7,540 nt of DNA from Planctomycetaceae bacterium UBA969 (GTDB lineage Bacteria; Planctomycetota; Planctomycetia; Gemmatales; Gemmataceae), in NCBI GenBank assembly GCA_002303765.1, contig DBCB01000317.1:10194-17733 (forward strand), read 5' to 3'. The notes under the pieces were generated by a model. It worked only from the letters and a program-made list of their open reading frames with translations, had not been told where the DNA came from and made no database searches. The translations under genes and the position numbers were made by a program. Shown here piece after piece: positions 1 to 5,480 of the stretch; positions within the stretch are counted from its first letter, which is position 1; each line of letters opens with the position of its first letter.

Positions 1-179
1 CGGAATAATTGCATCTGTCCGCCTTCGAACACAGCAATTGGTTTATCAGAACCTGCACTAGCCCACTGGCCTTTATGACCACGGGAGGCAGTTTTTCCAT
101 GACCAGAACCAACACCACGACCTACGCGCTTTTTGGTTTTAAGCTTACTCACGCCTTTGTGTACTTGTGTCAAATCCAT
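1..179 (-). CDS. rplO: 50S ribosomal protein L15 (uL15), N-terminal part, cut by the window edge
   Basis: L15 is a late-assembling 50S protein with a long, basic, glycine-rich N-terminal tail that threads into 23S rRNA. Only the first 59 codons and part of the next are present; the gene runs off the left end. The visible part has LKTKKRVGRGVGSGHGKTAS (13-32), RGHKGQWASAG (33-43), and FEGGQMQLF (51-59), which together are the L15 tail signature. The ATG shares its A with the S5 stop codon (TAATG), and GGAG lies 10 nt upstream inside S5, so coupled reinitiation after S5 is likely. It follows S5 directly, with no L30 gene between them. Confidence 0.95.
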   Translation of the reverse strand, partial: MDLTQVHKGVSKLKTKKRVGRGVGSGHGKTASRGHKGQWASAGSDKPIAVFEGGQMQLF

Positions 180-676
180 TAGAGTGTAACTCCACGAAGC
201 ATTGCAACTTCAGAACGGGAACGAAGTTGTTGCAAGCCTTCAATTGTTGCTTTTACAAGATTTATTGGGTTCGTACTACCATGCACTTTTGTAAGGATGT
301 TTTTTACACCACAAACTTCAAGAACATCTCGAACACCAGCACCAGCTTTAACACCAGTACCAGGACCCGCGGGAACCATAATAACGCGACTGGCACCGAA
401 ACGGCCAATCACACGGTGAGGAATAGTATCACCACGAAGCGATACTCTCCTTGATCTTTTGATTGCTCCTTGAGCATCTTTAGTTGCTTTTTCTACTGCA
501 GGAGGAACTTCCTTGGCTTTGCCGTAACCCACAGCAACTCTGCCACGGGAATCGCCTACAACGACTAAAGCGTTGAAGCTAAATCGACGGCCACCTTTGA
601 CCACAGTTGCAGACCTGCGAATTTTAATTACGCGGTCTTGAAGTTCTTCTTGTTTTGGTTCCCGATCTTTTGCCAT
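179..676 (-). CDS. rpsE: 30S ribosomal protein S5 (uS5)
   Basis: S5 works in 30S assembly, decoding fidelity and mRNA helicase activity together with S3 and S4; it is a classical site of ram and spectinomycin-resistance changes. The 165-residue product fits the family. The N-terminal S5 domain contains VVKGGRRFSFNALVVVGD (25-42) and GYGKAKEVPPAVEKA (50-64). The C-terminal domain contains PAGPGTGVKAGAGVRDVLE (102-120), then VCGVKNILTKVHGSTNP (121-137). The ribosome-binding site is weak (AGAGA). The TAA stop overlaps the L15 ATG by one base (TAATG). L30, which often follows S5, is absent. Confidence 0.98.
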   Translation of the reverse strand: MAKDREPKQEELQDRVIKIRRSATVVKGGRRFSFNALVVVGDSRGRVAVGYGKAKEVPPAVEKATKDAQGAIKRSRRVSLRGDTIPHRVIGRFGASRVIMVPAGPGTGVKAGAGVRDVLEVCGVKNILTKVHGSTNPINLVKATIEGLQQLRSRSEVAMLRGVTL

Positions 677-718
677 GATCTCTGAATACCTGTTATGGGA
701 AAACTATCTGGATGAAAA

Positions 719-1087
719 TTAAAACTGCAAACCACCTTCACGAGCAGCATCAGCAAGTGCTTTGATTCTGCCATGATATCTGTAATAACCGCGGTCAAAT
801 GCAACCTTCAAGATGCCTTTGGCCTTGGCTGCTTCAGCAATTTGTTTGCCAACAGCAATAGCGGCGAGGACATTACCGCCATAGGGTAATGTTTTTTTTA
901 CTTCAGGACTATTGCTACTTGCAGAAGCAAGTGTGCAACCGTTGGAGTCATCAATAAGCTGTGCATAGATATGTTTCGAGCTTCGAAACACAGTAAGCCT
1001 TGGCCTGATAACAGACCCAATCACTGTTCTACGAACATGATTTTGTCTGCGGATTCTACGGATTTCTTTTAACTTTTGTTCGCTCAT
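719..1087 (-). CDS. rplR: 50S ribosomal protein L18 (uL18)
   Basis: L18 binds 5S rRNA and, with L5, brings it into the central protuberance. The 122-residue product is normal in length. It has a basic N-terminal tail (KLKEIRRIRRQNHVRRTVIG, 5-24), the core strand RPRLTVFRSSKHIYAQLIDD (28-47), the helix AIAVGKQIAEAAKAKGI (76-92), and the signature VAFDRGYYRYHGRIKALADA (95-114) followed by AREGGLQF. GGAAG lies shortly upstream of the ATG. L6 ends 16 nt before it and S5 starts 42 nt after it, as in the usual spc order. Confidence 0.97.
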   Translation of the reverse strand: MSEQKLKEIRRIRRQNHVRRTVIGSVIRPRLTVFRSSKHIYAQLIDDSNGCTLASASSNSPEVKKTLPYGGNVLAAIAVGKQIAEAAKAKGILKVAFDRGYYRYHGRIKALADAAREGGLQF

Positions 1088-1103
1088 TTTTTATCTTCCA
1101 GCC

Positions 1104-1655
1104 TTAACCACCGCTACCGAAGGCTTTACCTTCTTTGCGGCGTACAATTTCATAATCGTAACGAATACCCTTACCCTTGTAGGGTTCAGGGGGACGAACT
1201 GCCCGGACATCAGCAGCAAACTGACCAACCATTTGTTTGTCCGCACCCTTCACAAGAACCACTGTTGGTTCTGGAACTTCAACGGTCACACCTTCTGGAG
1301 GCTGAACCTTGATTTTATTAGCAAAACCGACAGTAAGCTCTACAGCTTTCTTATCCATTTTTGCTTGATAACCAATACCTTCAATCCTAAGTCTTTTTTC
1401 AAAGCCTTTCAAAACCCCTTCAACCATGTTCGCAATCAGCGTACGAGTAAGGCCGTGAACAGACTTACTTAAACGTTCATCATTAATGCGTTCAACATGA
1501 ATGGTTTTTGCAGCATCATCAAAGCTAACTTTGATATTCTGATGAGGCATCAAATCAAGCTTACCCTTGGGTCCCTCCAAGAAAACCTTACCGCCATCAA
1601 TTTTTACCTTGATGGTTGATGGGACTACAATTAATTTTTTACCTATTTTCGACAT
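1104..1655 (-). CDS. rplF: 50S ribosomal protein L6 (uL6)
   Basis: L6 is a two-domain 50S protein near the sarcin-ricin loop and the GTPase-associated region, where elongation factors bind. The 183-residue product is slightly longer than the usual 176-180. It opens MSKIGKKLIVVPSTIKVKI (1-19), with VFLEGPKGKL (24-33) in domain one, RTLIANMVEGVLKGFEKRLR (71-90), the domain-two opening IEGIGYQAKM (91-100), and the L6 signature PPEPYKGKGIRYDYE (155-169). The tail VRRKEGKAFGSGG is typical. AAGGGA precedes the ATG. Gaps of 16 nt to S8 and L18 indicate tight cotranslation. Confidence 0.98.
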   Translation of the reverse strand: MSKIGKKLIVVPSTIKVKIDGGKVFLEGPKGKLDLMPHQNIKVSFDDAAKTIHVERINDERLSKSVHGLTRTLIANMVEGVLKGFEKRLRIEGIGYQAKMDKKAVELTVGFANKIKVQPPEGVTVEVPEPTVVLVKGADKQMVGQFAADVRAVRPPEPYKGKGIRYDYEIVRRKEGKAFGSGG

Positions 1656-1671
1656 GGGAAGATCCCTTAGT

Positions 1672-2118
1672 TTACCAAACCTTACAAATCATTTCGCCGC
1701 CCAATTTCTTGATGCGGGCAAGACGATCACTCATAACGCCTTGGCTGGTTGACAGCACGCTGATACCCAATCCATCAAGGACGGGCCTCAACTGGTTGCT
1801 TCTGCAATAGTACCTTCTGCCAGGTTTACTACTTCTTTCAATATGCCTGATGACTTTTTCGCCTTCAGGGCCATATTTAAGGAAAACCCTAAGAATAAGG
1901 TGAGATTTATTGAGATCAGTTTCAGGATGCAAAACTTTTGCACCATGAGCATCTTTTTGCAAAGTGCCAACTTGATAATCAACAATAAAACCCTCATCCT
2001 TGAGAACCTTAGCAACATTAACTTTAAAATTAGTTGAATCCATATCCACAAGAGGCCGTTCTATGCGATTGGCATTACGAATACGAGTAAGCATATCTGA
2101 AATCGGATCTGTCATCAT
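1672..2118 (-). CDS. rpsH: 30S ribosomal protein S8 (uS8)
   Basis: S8 is a primary binder of 16S rRNA helix 21 and, in E. coli, the translational repressor of the spc operon. The N-terminal part reads DPISDMLTRIRNANRIERP (4-22), then KVLKDEGFIVDYQVG (37-51). The C-terminal rRNA-binding part has SKPGRRYYCRSNQLRPVLDG (97-116), LGISVLSTSQGVMSDRLAR (117-135), and GGEMICKVW (140-148). At 148 residues it is 15 or more longer than most; the excess is an insertion, TLQKDAHGAKVLHPETDLNK (52-71), between the two parts. The gene begins ATGATG and either ATG could serve. The upstream gap to S14 is 12 nt and L6 follows after 16 nt. Confidence 0.97.
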   Translation of the reverse strand: MMTDPISDMLTRIRNANRIERPLVDMDSTNFKVNVAKVLKDEGFIVDYQVGTLQKDAHGAKVLHPETDLNKSHLILRVFLKYGPEGEKVIRHIERSSKPGRRYYCRSNQLRPVLDGLGISVLSTSQGVMSDRLARIKKLGGEMICKVW

Positions 2119-2130
2119 TTTAGGAGTACC

Positions 2131-2367
2131 TTACCAGCTAGCCTTGGTTACACCAGGAATTAAACCATCACTTGCAAGATTTCTAAAGCAAATTCTGCAA
2201 ATACCAAATTTACGATAAACCGCTTTGGGTCGACCACAAATCTTACAACGAAGTCTCACCCGAATCTTGTCCCTAGGAAGCATGGGATGATTTTTAGGGT
2301 CTTTCTTATTTTTGTCTAGTCTCGCCATATCTCTTCGAAAGCGAGCTAATTTTGCGTCCGTTGCCAT
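2131..2367 (-). CDS. rpsN: 30S ribosomal protein S14 (uS14), zinc type with N-terminal extension
   Basis: S14 is a late-assembling protein of the 30S head beside S3 and S19. The C-terminal half is the zinc-type form: CKICGRPKAVYRKFGICRIC (41-60) holds both CxxC pairs (C41, C44, C57, C60), followed by FRNLASDGLIPGVTKASW. The zinc-type protein usually has 61 residues; this one has 78, with a charged N-terminal extension ARFRRDMARLDKNKKDPKNH (8-27). A start at the internal ATG (2328, residue 14) would give 65 residues, closer to the norm. Neither start has a strong ribosome-binding site: GGGAAAAAG lies before the first and GAAGAG directly before the second. The family is certain, the start is not. 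S8 follows after 12 nt. Confidence 0.93.
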   Translation of the reverse strand: MATDAKLARFRRDMARLDKNKKDPKNHPMLPRDKIRVRLRCKICGRPKAVYRKFGICRICFRNLASDGLIPGVTKASW

Positions 2368-2385
2368 GTTAACTTTTTCCCGTAA

Positions 2386-2925
2386 TTATTCCTTGAAGGG
2401 CATACCAAAAGCACGAAGTAGGTCACGCGCCTCTTCATCACTCTTAGTAGTAGTAACAAAAGTGATATCCATACCCTGTACAAAATTCAATTTATCAGGA
2501 TCAAGTTCTGGAAATACACCTTGTTCAGCAATACCCATACTGTAATTACCCTGGCCATCGAAACTCTTGGGATTCAACCCACGAAAATCGCGAATACGAG
2601 GTAGAGCCATGCTCACCAAGCGGTCAAGAAATTCATACATTCTTTTGCCGCGCAGAGTCACTCTGCAACCGATGGCATTTCCTTCACGCAAGCGAAAACC
2701 GCTGACCGCCAATTTAGCCTTGGTGATCTGGGGTCGTTGGCCTGCAATATGAGCAAGTTGGTCAGCAGATTGTTCCATTCTGGATTTATCTTGCAACGCT
2801 TTGCCCACACCCATATTGATAACGATTTTAGAAAGCCTTGGTAGGCTAAAAACATTAGTCCTCCCAAGTTTCTGGGAAATAAGGGGGACTATCTCTTTAT
2901 GATATCGTTCAAGTAACCTTGCCAT
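2386..2925 (-). CDS. rplE: 50S ribosomal protein L5 (uL5)
   Basis: L5 binds 5S rRNA in the central protuberance together with L18 and touches the P-site tRNA. The 179-residue product is the standard length. It has KIVINMGVGKALQDK (33-47), AGQRPQITKAK (61-71), GFRLREGNAIGCRVTLRG (76-93), RIRDFRGLNPKSFDGQGNYS (110-129), MGIAEQ (130-135), and the closing GMDITFVTTTKSDEEARDLL then RAFGMPF (151-177). The start is supported by GGTGAG shortly upstream. S14 follows after 18 nt. In E. coli the start of this gene carries the S8 translational control site of the spc operon; whether that holds here is unknown. Confidence 0.98.
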   Translation of the reverse strand: MARLLERYHKEIVPLISQKLGRTNVFSLPRLSKIVINMGVGKALQDKSRMEQSADQLAHIAGQRPQITKAKLAVSGFRLREGNAIGCRVTLRGKRMYEFLDRLVSMALPRIRDFRGLNPKSFDGQGNYSMGIAEQGVFPELDPDKLNFVQGMDITFVTTTKSDEEARDLLRAFGMPFKE

Positions 2926-2937
2926 TGTTCACTCACC

Positions 2938-2949
2938 GGGCTTTCACCC
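2938..2949 (-). promoter_or_regulatory. GNRA-loop hairpin before L5, possible S8-control region
   Basis: The mRNA reads GGGU-GAAA-GCCC, three G-C pairs and a U-G pair closing a GAAA tetraloop; two further U-G wobbles could extend it outward. The stem ends close to GGTGAG, the likely L5 ribosome-binding site. In E. coli, S8 represses the spc operon by binding mRNA at the L24-L5 boundary. A function here is inferred from position only, and the stem is short. Confidence 0.3.
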
Positions 2950-2991
2950 AAAAACATATAATAAAAATAACCAATCAGAAGTTCATTAACT

Positions 2992-3327
2992 CTACTTGGC
3001 CTTGGAAATCGTACCTAAATCAGCTTTGCACTTTTTGCATTCGCGGAATTTTCTACCATCTGCTGCAATCTTGCGACCGTAGCGAATACCCTTTTTGCAA
3101 TTAGGGCAAAAAAGCAAGACATTTGAAACAGCAATTGGTGCTTCGACAGAAAGTCTTCCACCCTGGGGATTCAACTTATTAGGCTTCACATGTTTGTAAA
3201 CACGATTCACACCTTCGACAACTACACGATTTTTGGCTGTTAATACGCGAAGGACTTTAAGGGCACGGCCCTTAGCGGCATCATCACCCGCAATCACTTC
3301 AACAAGATCATCTTTTTTTACATGCAT
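2992..3327 (-). CDS. rplX: 50S ribosomal protein L24 (uL24), zinc-ribbon form
   Basis: L24 is one of the two initiators of 50S assembly, binding the 5' end of 23S rRNA. The 111-residue product has an N-terminal KOW-type segment, MHVKKDDLVEVIAGDDAAKG (1-20), then RALKVLRVLTAKNRVVVEGV (21-40), NRVYKHVKPN (41-50), and GGRLSVEAPIAVSNV (56-70). Cysteines at 74, 77, 97 and 100 form two CxxC pairs (FCPNC and ECKKC), the zinc-binding form of the protein. Many bacterial L24 proteins have lost these cysteines. The ribosome-binding site is weak. The gene lies between L14 and L5, in the standard order. The 66-nt gap to L5 is one of the larger ones in the operon. Confidence 0.96.
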   Translation of the reverse strand: MHVKKDDLVEVIAGDDAAKGRALKVLRVLTAKNRVVVEGVNRVYKHVKPNKLNPQGGRLSVEAPIAVSNVLLFCPNCKKGIRYGRKIAADGRKFRECKKCKADLGTISKAK

Positions 3328-3364
3328 GGCTTAATCTCTTATTCAGCAAATCCTAAGGAAGAAG

Positions 3365-3733
3365 TTATACAACTTCGGAAGCAAGACTAACAATTTTAGC
3401 AAAACCACAGTCGCGCAATTCTCGAGCTACAGCACCGAAAATGCGAGTACCGCGTGGGTTCATTTCCGCATCAACCAGTACCAGAGCATTTCTGTCGAAA
3501 CGAACATAACTGCCATCCGACCTGCGAGTTGTTTTTTTTACTCGAACGATTACAGCTTTTACAACTTCACCTGGTTTAACTTCACCACCAGGCATTGCTT
3601 TTTTTACGCTGCATACGATGACATCGCCCAAACCTGCAGATCGCCGTTTGGTTCCACCTAGCACCTTAATACACATGCATTCTTTTGCACCGGTATTATC
3701 TGCAACATCTAAATAACTATACATCTGAATCAT
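3365..3733 (-). CDS. rplN: 50S ribosomal protein L14 (uL14)
   Basis: L14 binds 23S rRNA at the subunit interface, contacts L19 and 16S rRNA helix 14, and is the docking site of the silencing factor RsfS. I chose the ATG at 3733, which gives 122 residues, exactly the family length, starting MIQMYSYLDVADNTGAKE. Other signatures are CIKVLGGTKRR (21-31), PGGEVKPGEVVKAVIVR (48-64), DGSYVRFDRNA (73-83), and NPRGTRIFGAVARELR (92-107), ending IVSLASEVV. A longer frame from 3847 would add 38 unconserved residues read through the intergenic hairpin and into S17. L24 follows after 37 nt. Confidence 0.97.
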   Translation of the reverse strand: MIQMYSYLDVADNTGAKECMCIKVLGGTKRRSAGLGDVIVCSVKKAMPGGEVKPGEVVKAVIVRVKKTTRRSDGSYVRFDRNALVLVDAEMNPRGTRIFGAVARELRDCGFAKIVSLASEVV

Positions 3734-3759
3734 AAGATACCCAATATTTTCTGAGTTAG

Positions 3760-3781
3760 ATAATAGATAAAAATCTATTAT
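3760..3781 (-). promoter_or_regulatory. Perfect 9-bp hairpin at the S17-L14 junction
   Basis: The mRNA reads ATAATAGAT-TTTT-ATCTATTAT, a perfect 9-bp inverted repeat with a 4-nt loop, in the 55-nt gap after S17. It is almost all A-U, and the sequence after it (CTAACTC) is not a U tract, so an intrinsic terminator is unlikely. It lies where the S10 and spc operons are separate units in E. coli. It could mark mRNA processing or a control site; its role is unknown. Confidence 0.5.
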
Positions 3782-3805
3782 GCTTGGTCTAAACCGGTTG
3801 AGCAA
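3777..3805 (-). promoter_or_regulatory. Weak promoter-like sequence before L14 (candidate spc promoter)
   Basis: On the coding strand TTGCTC (3800-3805), a 17-nt spacer and CATAAT (3777-3782) resemble a sigma-70 promoter, with 3 of 6 matches at -35 and 5 of 6 at -10. The -35 half lies in the last codons of S17 and the -10 half overlaps the 9-bp hairpin. In AT-rich DNA such matches arise easily by chance, so this is only a candidate, mentioned because spc has its own promoter here in E. coli. Confidence 0.2.
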
Positions 3806-4097
3806 TATCCTTAACACTAGGAGATGCTGAGAGGGCCTTTTTAACAATGCTTGACAAGCGCCAAAACTTTGTCTTTGAAAATGGCCTTGATTCTACAATT
3901 TCAACAGTATCTCCGATATGAGATTCATTGTTTTCATCGTGAACATGGCAAGTAGTACTTCTACGGATGTATTTTCCGTACTTGGGATGTTTTACCAAGC
4001 GGGGAATTACCACTGTTCGGGTTTTGCTACGTTTATCGCTGGTGACAACACCAACCATAACACGTCTTCGACCACGGGTGTTTTGCGCCTCCAACAT
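3789..4097 (-). CDS. rpsQ: 30S ribosomal protein S17 (uS17)
   Basis: S17 is a primary 16S rRNA-binding OB-fold protein of the 30S body. The 102-residue product has NTRGRRRVMVGVVTSDKRSK (6-25), RLVKHPKYGKYIRRST (33-48), HDENN (53-57), and the signature GDTVEIVESRPFSKTKFWRL (62-81). The last 15 or so residues (SASPSVKDIAQPV) extend beyond the compact core. The ribosome-binding sequence GGGAG lies within the L29 3' end. In E. coli S17 is the last gene of the S10 operon. Here a 55-nt gap with a perfect hairpin and a weak promoter-like sequence separates it from L14, although the spc genes continue directly. Confidence 0.97.
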   Translation of the reverse strand: MLEAQNTRGRRRVMVGVVTSDKRSKTRTVVIPRLVKHPKYGKYIRRSTTCHVHDENNESHIGDTVEIVESRPFSKTKFWRLSSIVKKALSASPSVKDIAQPV

Positions 4098-4100
4098 TTT

Positions 4101-4322
4101 CTACTTACTCCCTGAACTTAAAGCGCGCTCTTTAAGAATTACACGCTCTCGTTGAAAAGTTTTGACTCTTGCAATTTCTTTTTTAGCTTTACGAATCTCA
4201 CTAGGAGTTTCGAGACGATCAGTTGCAGATTGAAACCTAAGGTGAAAAAGATTCTTCACCAGATCTTTCAATGAACCTTCAAGCTGCTCGTCACTCATCC
4301 CTTTATAGTCTACTGATTTCAT
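4101..4322 (-). CDS. rpmC: 50S ribosomal protein L29 (uL29)
   Basis: L29 is a small two-helix 50S protein next to L23 at the tunnel exit, contributing to the chaperone and SRP platform. The 73-residue product has the family pattern: a short N-terminal helix GMSDEQLEGSLKDLVKNLFH (8-27), the LRFQSATDRLETPSEIRKAK segment (28-47), and the second basic helix EIARVKTFQRER. The length is typical (63-75). The ATG has GAGGT about 10 nt upstream. L16 lies 36 nt before it and S17 begins only 3 nt after its TAG stop, so L29 and S17 are probably translationally coupled. Identification is secure from motif and position. Confidence 0.95.
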   Translation of the reverse strand: MKSVDYKGMSDEQLEGSLKDLVKNLFHLRFQSATDRLETPSEIRKAKKEIARVKTFQRERVILKERALSSGSK

Positions 4323-4338
4323 AATAATTTACCTCAGC

Positions 4339-4357
4339 TATCAGGAATAACCTGATA
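4339..4357 (-). promoter_or_regulatory. Perfect 7-bp hairpin between L16 and L29
   Basis: The mRNA reads TATCAGG-TTATT-CCTGATA, a perfect 7-bp stem with a 5-nt loop, starting one base after the L16 stop codon. The L29 ribosome-binding sequence GAGGT follows just outside it. No run of U follows, so it does not look like an intrinsic terminator. It may slow 3' exonucleases, block coupling, or be a processing site; none of these is shown by the sequence. Confidence 0.45.
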
Positions 4358-4358
4358 A

Positions 4359-4781
4359 TTATCCAATACTTGGCCTTCTAGTTACAAGCCTGCATCGAAA
4401 AGGCATCTTATAAGCAACTTTGCTTAATGCTTCCTTTGCAATGGCTTCAGGCAGTCCACCAATTTCATATAAAATCATGCCAGATTTTACGACAGCAGCC
4501 CAGTATTCTGGCTCACCCTTGCCTTTACCCATACGGGTTTCAGCAGGAATAGAGGTAATGGACTTATTAGGGAAAACCCTAATAAATAACTTTCCTTCAC
4601 CATGAATAGAATGCGAAGCCGTAATACGACCTGCTTCTATTGCTTGTGCAGAAAGCCAACCAGAATCTAATGACTGTAAGCCGAATTCACCATAGCTTAC
4701 GGTATTGCCCCTATGGGCGTTACCTTTTATTTTGCCGCGTTGGCTTTTTCGAAACTTTACCCGCTTTGGCATCAGGGCCAT
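4359..4781 (-). CDS. rplP: 50S ribosomal protein L16 (uL16)
   Basis: L16 binds 23S rRNA near the A-site tRNA elbow and the base of the central protuberance and is needed for late 50S maturation. The 140-residue product matches the family (136-145). It has LMPKRVKFRKSQRGKIKG (3-20), SYGEFGLQSL (29-38), GKLFIRVFPNKS (63-74), the signature PAETRMGKGKGEPEYWAAVV (79-98), and EALSKVAYKMPF (117-128). The start MALMPKRV is supported by GAGGAG seven bases upstream; starting at the second ATG (4772) would also be family-like. The first 62 nt overlap the end of S3. L29 follows after 36 nt, a gap containing a perfect hairpin. Confidence 0.98.
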   Translation of the reverse strand: MALMPKRVKFRKSQRGKIKGNAHRGNTVSYGEFGLQSLDSGWLSAQAIEAGRITASHSIHGEGKLFIRVFPNKSITSIPAETRMGKGKGEPEYWAAVVKSGMILYEIGGLPEAIAKEALSKVAYKMPFRCRLVTRRPSIG

Positions 4782-5421
4782 CGATAGTCTCCTCAGTCAG
4801 GAAATCACCGTTATTAATCCAGACTTTAACGCCTATGTTACCTTGTCCAGTAACGGCTTCGGTGAAGCCGAACTCAACTTTTGCACGCAAAGTAGAAAGT
4901 GGAACGCTACCAGCCATCGCACCTTCAGTCCTCGCCATTTCAGCACCACCAAGACGACCGGAAAGTTGGACTTTAATGCCTTTGGCACCAGCCTCCATTG
5001 TTGTTTCCAGGGCACGCTTGGTAACTCTTCTAAAACTTGCACGTTTTGCCAACTGTTCTGCAATTTCTTGGGAAACAAGTTGGGCATCTACTTCTGGTCT
5101 TGCAATTTCAATGGTCTTAACTTCAATATGGCGGTGACAAAGAGTTTCTAGATCTTTAGTAAGTTTTTCAACTTCTTGGCCTTTTTTGCCAATAATCACA
5201 CCAACTTTGGAAGTAAGAATCACAACAACCACTTTTTCTCTAGTTCGTTCAATACGAACTTTGGAAATACCAGAGCCTTTATAACGGCCATGAATAAATT
5301 TCCTGATTTTTTGATCTTCAAACAAGAGTTCAGCGAAATCTTTTTTTCCAGCAAACCAAGTGCTTTGCCAAGGAAGGAAAATACCGGTTCTAAATCCTGT
5401 TGGTCGTACTTTTTGTCCCAT
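4720..5421 (-). CDS. rpsC: 30S ribosomal protein S3 (uS3)
   Basis: S3 forms part of the mRNA entry channel on the 30S head and contributes to mRNA unwinding with S4 and S5. The 233-residue product opens with MGQKVRPTGFRTGI. The type-II KH domain has the GxxG loop in VGVIIGKKGQEVEKL (73-87), followed by the S3 C-terminal domain with SGRLGGAEMARTE (154-166) and PLSTLRAKVEFGFTEA (174-189), then GVKVWINNGD (197-206). The GSVPLSTLRAK and WINNGD wording matches what I recall of planctomycete S3. The tail DGPDAKAGKVSKKPTRQNKR is basic, and its last 20 codons overlap the start of L16 in another frame. L22 ends 59 nt upstream. Confidence 0.98.
   Translation of the reverse strand: MGQKVRPTGFRTGIFLPWQSTWFAGKKDFAELLFEDQKIRKFIHGRYKGSGISKVRIERTREKVVVVILTSKVGVIIGKKGQEVEKLTKDLETLCHRHIEVKTIEIARPEVDAQLVSQEIAEQLAKRASFRRVTKRALETTMEAGAKGIKVQLSGRLGGAEMARTEGAMAGSVPLSTLRAKVEFGFTEAVTGQGNIGVKVWINNGDFLTEETIDGPDAKAGKVSKKPTRQNKR
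4789..4794 (-). promoter_or_regulatory. Shine-Dalgarno site of L16 inside the S3 coding region
   Basis: The mRNA reads GAGGAG, then seven bases (ACTATCG), then the L16 ATG at 4781. It is a strong, well-spaced site lying wholly within S3 codons about 210-212. It decides the L16 start: translation begins before S3 ends, so L16 initiation does not need to wait for S3 termination. Confidence 0.8.
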
Positions 5422-5480
5422 TTTACCTAATCCTTAAGACTAAAAATCTCAGTCGCAATGAAAATTACAGGTAACAAAAA

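Noticed and set aside
169..175. TTGACA in the first codons of L15 as a -35 promoter box
   Set aside because: It lies in coding sequence (Leu-Thr codons) and I saw no convincing -10 at the right distance.
2938..2991. Internal promoter in the AT-rich L24-L5 gap
   Set aside because: TATTAT-like strings occur, but no -35 box with proper spacing was found; the AT-richness alone explains them.
3734..3847. N-terminal extension of L14 from an ATG at 3847
   Set aside because: It would read through the intergenic hairpin and overlap S17, adding 38 residues with no family resemblance; the ATG at 3733 gives the exact 122-residue L14.
4640..5151. Two overlapping plus-strand reading frames of 165 and 148 codons
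   Set aside because: They are antisense to S3 and the start of L16, resemble no family I know, and S3 and L16 on the other strand are unmistakable. They are composition shadows.
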